Below are positions 4,398 to 7,218 of a stretch of 7,218 nucleotides of DNA, in pieces. Where the stretch lies: positions 1 through 7,218 of the forward strand of contig JAEZXC010000006.1 of assembly GCA_023442845.1 (NCBI GenBank), given 5' to 3'. A program made the position numbers and the translations under genes. This DNA is from Actinomycetes bacterium (GTDB taxonomy: Bacteria > Actinomycetota > Actinomycetes > Actinomycetales > Demequinaceae). Below the pieces are notes generated by a model that did not search any database, was not told where the DNA came from, and saw only the letters and a list, made by a program, of their open reading frames with translations. Position 1 is the stretch's first letter, and each line of letters begins with the position of its first letter.

Positions 4398-7218
4398 GTG
4401 ACCTCCTTCGCTGACCGCCACGTGGGACCCAATGACGACGCCATTCACACGATGCTGGGCACCGTGGGATTCGCGTCCCTTGAAGCATTGATCGACGCTG
4501 CAGTGCCGGAGTCGATCCGACAGGACGACGTCCTCGTCTTGCCCGATGCACTGACGGAAGCCGAGGCGCTCACACGCCTTGAGCAGTTCGCCCACCGCAA
4601 CGAGACCGCAGTGCAGATGATCGGGCAGGGTTACTACGACACGGTGACGCCGGCCGCGATTCGCCGTGGCATTCTCACCAACCCTGCCTGGTATTCGGCG
4701 TACACGCCGTATCAAGCGGAGATCTCTCAGGGCCGCCTGGAGGCGCTGCTCAACTTCCAGACGATGGTCTCTGACCTCACCGCTTTGCCAATCGCGAACG
4801 CGTCACTTCTTGACGAGGCGACGGCGGTTGCGGAGGCCGTGCTCCTCATGGAACGTGCCGCAAACCGCGACGGCGCCATCGTGATCGACGCCGAGTGCTT
4901 CCCGCAAACTCTCGAGGTTGTCCTCGCGCAGTGCGACGCCCTCGGCATCCCCGTGCGCGTTGAGGACATCGAAGAGGCGTGGCGCCCCGCGCACGACGTC
5001 GTGGGCGTCGTATTCCAGAACCCCGGCCAGTCGGGGCGACTCCGTGACCTGCGGCCCCAGCTCGAGGCCGTTCATGAGGCCGACGCTCTGGCCACCGTCG
5101 CGTGCGACCCCCTCTCGCTCACCATCGTCACGCCTCCCGGCGAGATGGGTGCGGACATCGCGGTTGGCTCCTCGCAGCGCTTCGGCGTGCCGCTGTTCTT
5201 CGGTGGACCGCACGCGGCGTTCATCGCCGTGCGCGAGGGCCTCGAGCGACAGCTCCCCGGTCGCCTCGTTGGCGTGTCCCGGGACGAAGACGGTAAGCCC
5301 GCGTACCGCCTGGCTCTCCAGACGCGCGAACAGCACATTCGGCGCGAGAAGGCGACATCGAATATCTGCACCGCGCAGTCACTTCTTGCAGTCGTGGCCT
5401 CGATGTACGCCGTCTATCACGGCCCCGACGGCCTGCGCGATATCGCGCTCGATGTGCACTCAAAGGCCGTGACCCTCGCCGATGCGCTCTCGGCGATGGG
5501 CGTGAACCCGGTGCACGAAGACTTCTTCGACACCCTCATGCTCAACGTGCCCGGTGGCGCGGACTCGGTCGTTGCGCGCGCCGCAGCCGCAGGCATCAAC
5601 ATTCGCAAGGTCGACGAGGACCACGTCGCGATCGCGTGTGATGAGAAGACCGAACTCGAAACGCTCGACCACCTTGTCGAGGCCGTCATCGCGCGCCCAC
5701 GCCACCCTGTCTACACGGCGCCACGCGTCGCGATCCCGCGCACGGTGCGCCGAACCTCCGAGTACCTCACGCACCCCGTGTTCAACAGCTACCACTCGGA
5801 AGCCGCGCTCACCCGCTACATGCGTCGCCTCGCCGACCGTGACCTGGCGCTCGACCGCACGATGATTCCGCTTGGGTCATGCACGATGAAACTCAATGCG
5901 GCGGCTTCGCTTGAGCCGATGCTGTGGCCGGGCTTCGCCAACATTCACCCATTCGCGCCATCCGCGCAGACGGCGGGTTACCGCCAGCTGATCGAGCAGC
6001 TCGAGGACTGGCTTGCCGAGATCACCGGTTACGCGGCCGTCTCAGTCCAGCCGAATGCCGGTTCGCGTGGCGAATACGCGGGCTTGCTTGCCATCCGTGA
6101 GTATCACCGCGCGCAGGGTCATCATGAACGCGATATCTGCCTCATCCCCGCGTCCGCACACGGCACCAATGCGGCGTCGGCCGCGCTCGCTGGAATGCGG
6201 GTCGCGGTTGTCAAGACGGGCGAGGACGGTGAGATCGACCTCGACGACTTGAAGTCCGTGCTCGCCAAGCACCAGGGCAAGGTCGCGGCGATCATGATCA
6301 CGTACCCCTCAACGCACGGTGTCTACGAACCGCACGTGAGCGAGGTGTGCGCCGCGGTGCACGACGCTGGTGGTCAGGTCTACATCGACGGCGCCAACCT
6401 CAACGCGCTCGTTGGTCTTGCGAAGCCGGGCCACTTCGGTGGGGACGTGTCGCACCTCAACCTGCACAAGACCTTCGCCATTCCCCACGGGGGTGGCGGC
6501 CCCGGCGTCGGCCCGGTGGCGGTAGCCGAGCACCTCGTGCCCTTCCTGCCTCGCACGCGCCAGTCAATTCAGCGTCCCCACGATCTCAAGCGCCAGGGCG
6601 CTGCCGTTTCGGGCGCGCCGTACGGCTCGGCAGGGATCTTGCCAATCTCGTGGTCGTACATTGCGATGCTCGGCCCCGACGGTCTCCAGCAGGCCACCCA
6701 GGTCGCGGTCCTCGCGGCCAACTACGTGGCGGCGCGCCTCGCCGATCACTTCCCGGTGTTGTACCGCGGACCGGGTGGGCTTGTCGCGCACGAGTGCATC
6801 CTCGACCTGCGCGAACTCACCAAGGCCACCGGCATTACGGCAGAAGACGTCGCCAAGCGCCTCATCGACTATGGCTTCCACGCGCCAACGATGTCGTGGC
6901 CGGTTGCGGGAACGCTGATGGTCGAGCCGACCGAGTCGGAGGATCTTGCCGAACTTGACCGCTTCATCGACGCGATGATCTCGATACGCGAAGAGATCGC
7001 CGCCGTCGAACGCGGCGAGATCGACGCCGATGCCTCGGCGCTGCGGCACGCACCGCACACAGCCGAGTCGCTCTTGGTTGACGAGTGGACCGCGCCGTAC
7101 ACGCGCGAGCAGGCAGCTTTCCCAACGTCGGGCCTGCGCCGTGACAAGTACTTCCCGCCGGTGCGCCGCATCGACAACGCCTATGGCGACCGACACGTCG
7201 TGTGCGCGTGCCCGCCCG
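4398..7218 (+). CDS. gcvP: Glycine dehydrogenase (decarboxylating), glycine cleavage system P protein, last codons outside window
   Basis: This cytoplasmic PLP enzyme decarboxylates glycine and passes the aminomethyl group to the lipoyl arm of H protein. The window holds 940 codons of a protein that normally has about 940-960 residues, so only a few are missing; the last residues seen are RIDNAYGDRHVVCACPP. It is the fused single-chain form: an N-terminal half starting FADRHVGPND, with GYYDTVTP and YTPYQAEISQGRLE, and a catalytic C-terminal half with PLGSCTMKLN (491-500), AHGTNAA (His588), YIDGAN (Asp664, contacting the PLP ring nitrogen) and the PLP lysine Lys691 in NLHKTFAIPHGGGGPG. Small departures are Ala694 where Cys is common (HKTFC) and Arg557 in AGSRGEY where Gln is common. 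The GTG start has no good Shine-Dalgarno, but the N-terminus fits the family. No gcvT, gcvH or lpd is adjacent within the window. Confidence 0.98.
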   Translation, partial: MTSFADRHVGPNDDAIHTMLGTVGFASLEALIDAAVPESIRQDDVLVLPDALTEAEALTRLEQFAHRNETAVQMIGQGYYDTVTPAAIRRGILTNPAWYSAYTPYQAEISQGRLEALLNFQTMVSDLTALPIANASLLDEATAVAEAVLLMERAANRDGAIVIDAECFPQTLEVVLAQCDALGIPVRVEDIEEAWRPAHDVVGVVFQNPGQSGRLRDLRPQLEAVHEADALATVACDPLSLTIVTPPGEMGADIAVGSSQRFGVPLFFGGPHAAFIAVREGLERQLPGRLVGVSRDEDGKPAYRLALQTREQHIRREKATSNICTAQSLLAVVASMYAVYHGPDGLRDIALDVHSKAVTLADALSAMGVNPVHEDFFDTLMLNVPGGADSVVARAAAAGINIRKVDEDHVAIACDEKTELETLDHLVEAVIARPRHPVYTAPRVAIPRTVRRTSEYLTHPVFNSYHSEAALTRYMRRLADRDLALDRTMIPLGSCTMKLNAAASLEPMLWPGFANIHPFAPSAQTAGYRQLIEQLEDWLAEITGYAAVSVQPNAGSRGEYAGLLAIREYHRAQGHHERDICLIPASAHGTNAASAALAGMRVAVVKTGEDGEIDLDDLKSVLAKHQGKVAAIMITYPSTHGVYEPHVSEVCAAVHDAGGQVYIDGANLNALVGLAKPGHFGGDVSHLNLHKTFAIPHGGGGPGVGPVAVAEHLVPFLPRTRQSIQRPHDLKRQGAAVSGAPYGSAGILPISWSYIAMLGPDGLQQATQVAVLAANYVAARLADHFPVLYRGPGGLVAHECILDLRELTKATGITAEDVAKRLIDYGFHAPTMSWPVAGTLMVEPTESEDLAELDRFIDAMISIREEIAAVERGEIDADASALRHAPHTAESLLVDEWTAPYTREQAAFPTSGLRRDKYFPPVRRIDNAYGDRHVVCACPP

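Noticed and set aside
4073..4414. Plus-strand open frame from ATG 4073 (113 residues) containing the GGGSEAP repeats and overlapping the gcvP start
   Set aside because: The non-repeat part is Arg/Ala/Pro-rich, as expected for an unused frame in GC-rich DNA. It has no clear ribosome binding site and no recognisable domain, and it reads through the inverted repeat. Kept only as a possibility in the repeat finding.
4152..4715. 187-residue minus-strand open frame crossing the repeats
   Set aside because: Most of it is antisense to the start of gcvP and the intergenic repeats; composition and lack of domains indicate a shadow.
6564..7196. 210-residue minus-strand open frame
   Set aside because: It is entirely antisense to the conserved C-terminal half of gcvP and has no recognisable domain.

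Overview
The window is high-GC DNA with actinobacterial character: strong G/C preference at third codon positions, GTG starts, tightly packed genes with a 4-base ATGA overlap, and a glycine decarboxylase of the single-chain type with actinobacterial wording. A high-GC Actinomycetota member, perhaps of the Micrococcales, is my best guess. This rests on sequence style only, with no database search.

Layout from left to right. (1) Positions 1-973, minus strand: a GT-B (GT4-type) glycosyltransferase whose 3' end lies outside the window. (2) Positions 987-2806, plus strand: a two-gene unit of an NAD-dependent sugar-nucleotide epimerase/dehydratase and a polytopic membrane protein of the lysylphosphatidylglycerol-synthase-TM (UPF0104) family, joined by an ATGA overlap. 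(3) Positions 2703-4069, minus strand: a unit of a small glycine-rich membrane protein followed after 50 bp by a membrane-anchored GT2 glycosyltransferase of the polyprenyl-phosphate sugar synthase type. The GT2 gene runs tail to tail into the membrane-protein gene with a 104-bp antisense overlap. (4) Positions 4070-4397: the only long non-coding stretch, a divergent intergenic region holding a 26-bp-arm inverted repeat fused to four tandem 20-base repeat units. (5) Positions 4398-7218, plus strand: gcvP, the glycine cleavage system P protein, complete except for its last few codons.

The first four enzymes and membrane proteins look like a cell-envelope glycan module: an epimerase to shape a nucleotide sugar, a GT2 enzyme to charge a polyprenyl-phosphate carrier or lipid, a GT4 enzyme to extend a glycan, and a flippase-like membrane protein. 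The exact product cannot be read from sequence. gcvP is unrelated central one-carbon metabolism (glycine to CO2, NH3 and methylene-THF together with the T, H and L proteins, none of which is in the window).

No tRNA, rRNA, CRISPR array, transposase, integrase or phage gene is visible. I see no clear new biological system. The least explained structure is the nested inverted repeat plus tandem array at 4158-4302, followed by the unusually compact gene junctions at 971-989 and 2703-2806.
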